From assembly GCF_028993555.1 (NCBI RefSeq), contig NZ_CP118610.1:372001-436000 (forward strand): 64,000 nucleotides of DNA, in the 5' to 3' direction. This DNA comes from Ensifer adhaerens. Lineage in GTDB: Bacteria; Pseudomonadota; Alphaproteobacteria; Rhizobiales; Rhizobiaceae. Positions 63,804 to 64,000 of the stretch are shown here, piece by piece. The notes under the pieces are model-generated. The model had not been told where the DNA came from, did no database searches, and worked only from the letters and a program-made list of their open reading frames with translations. Every line of letters starts with the position of its first letter. Position 1 is the stretch's first letter. The position numbers and the translations under genes are program-made.

Positions 63804-64000
63804 GGCCGTGGTGCATCCATAAAATTGTTTGATGAATATCATTAAAAACATTCGTTGGACTGATCAATAAGGATTTGCGATCTATCAGGGGCAAATTCAT
63901 CGATCCCCGGCCGGCAATTTCGCCGGCGATTCCCAAACCTTTTGGCCCGCCCCTGCGTTTGACCTCCCCGCAGGGGATGGGCCTCTTCGTGCCTGAAAGG
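63804..64000. other. Terminal intergenic segment
   Basis: 197 bp upstream of the LysR gene. Two GC-rich inverted repeats are visible: GCCGGC-N5-GCCGGC near 63911-63927 and CCCCTGCG...CGCAGGGG near 63951-63976. No start codon with a ribosome-binding site is seen before the window ends, so the next gene lies outside. Confidence 0.4.

Overview
The window is a 64 kb piece of a GC-rich alphaproteobacterial chromosome, almost certainly from a Sinorhizobium/Ensifer-type rhizobium. I infer this from recognisable gene pairs and their order: aceA with its short-chain-acyl regulator, potFGHI, acsA2, cbrA-phaP, fbpA-rirA, dppABCDF, a PhyR/NepR pair, guaB and oxyR-katA. This matches my recollection of one chromosomal arm of S. 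meliloti. RIME-type intergenic repeats and a tRNA-His with A73 and no G-1 also fit. I see no insertion sequence, prophage, integrase or CRISPR array. This is a conserved core region with many small stress and envelope genes.

Layout. 0-9 kb: the 5' end of isocitrate lyase, its divergent regulator, a fatty-acid desaturase, a putrescine-type ABC transporter (potF-attenuator-potGHI) and an AsmA-family protein. 9-18 kb: acetoacetyl-CoA synthetase, a candidate small RNA with a strong terminator, a two-domain iron ABC permease, the large PAS histidine kinase CbrA (with a CtrA-type box in its promoter), phasin PhaP and tRNA-His. Acetoacetyl-CoA synthetase and phasin both belong to polyhydroxybutyrate metabolism. 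18-28 kb: a class III cyclase-TPR protein, a LysR regulator divergent from mmsA, a DUF898 membrane protein coupled to an M48 protease, the iron-binding protein FbpA divergent from the iron regulator RirA (perfect Irr/ICE operator over the rirA promoter), and a LuxR regulator with a stand-alone receiver. 29-35 kb: dppABCDF and RidA.

35-44 kb is the most striking stretch. It holds a PhyR-like anti-anti-sigma response regulator divergent from a NepR-like anti-sigma factor, with no sigma-factor gene. Around the pair I find five exact EcfG/RpoE2-type promoters (GGAAC-N16/17-CGTT). Each lies in an intergenic gap and points at a small envelope or stress gene: a 56-aa membrane protein with a PerM-like transporter, a Cys-containing secreted protein with CsbD, a 65-aa orphan, a DUF1328 protein, and a Pro/Thr-rich membrane protein. 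I read this as a general-stress-response island.

44-64 kb: FAH-family hydrolase, gamma-glutamyltransferase, an orphan 570-aa flagellin with a duplicated central motif, tRNA-Gln, Ppx/GppA phosphatase overlapping rlmE, MFS efflux and metallo-beta-lactamase-fold proteins, guaB, a MAPEG protein, an alcohol dehydrogenase with a perfect FNR/FixK box, a dienelactone hydrolase, divergent oxyR and katA, and a final LysR regulator.

Gene identities come from motifs and family knowledge. No database search was run. Start codons were chosen from Shine-Dalgarno placement and are flagged where uncertain.
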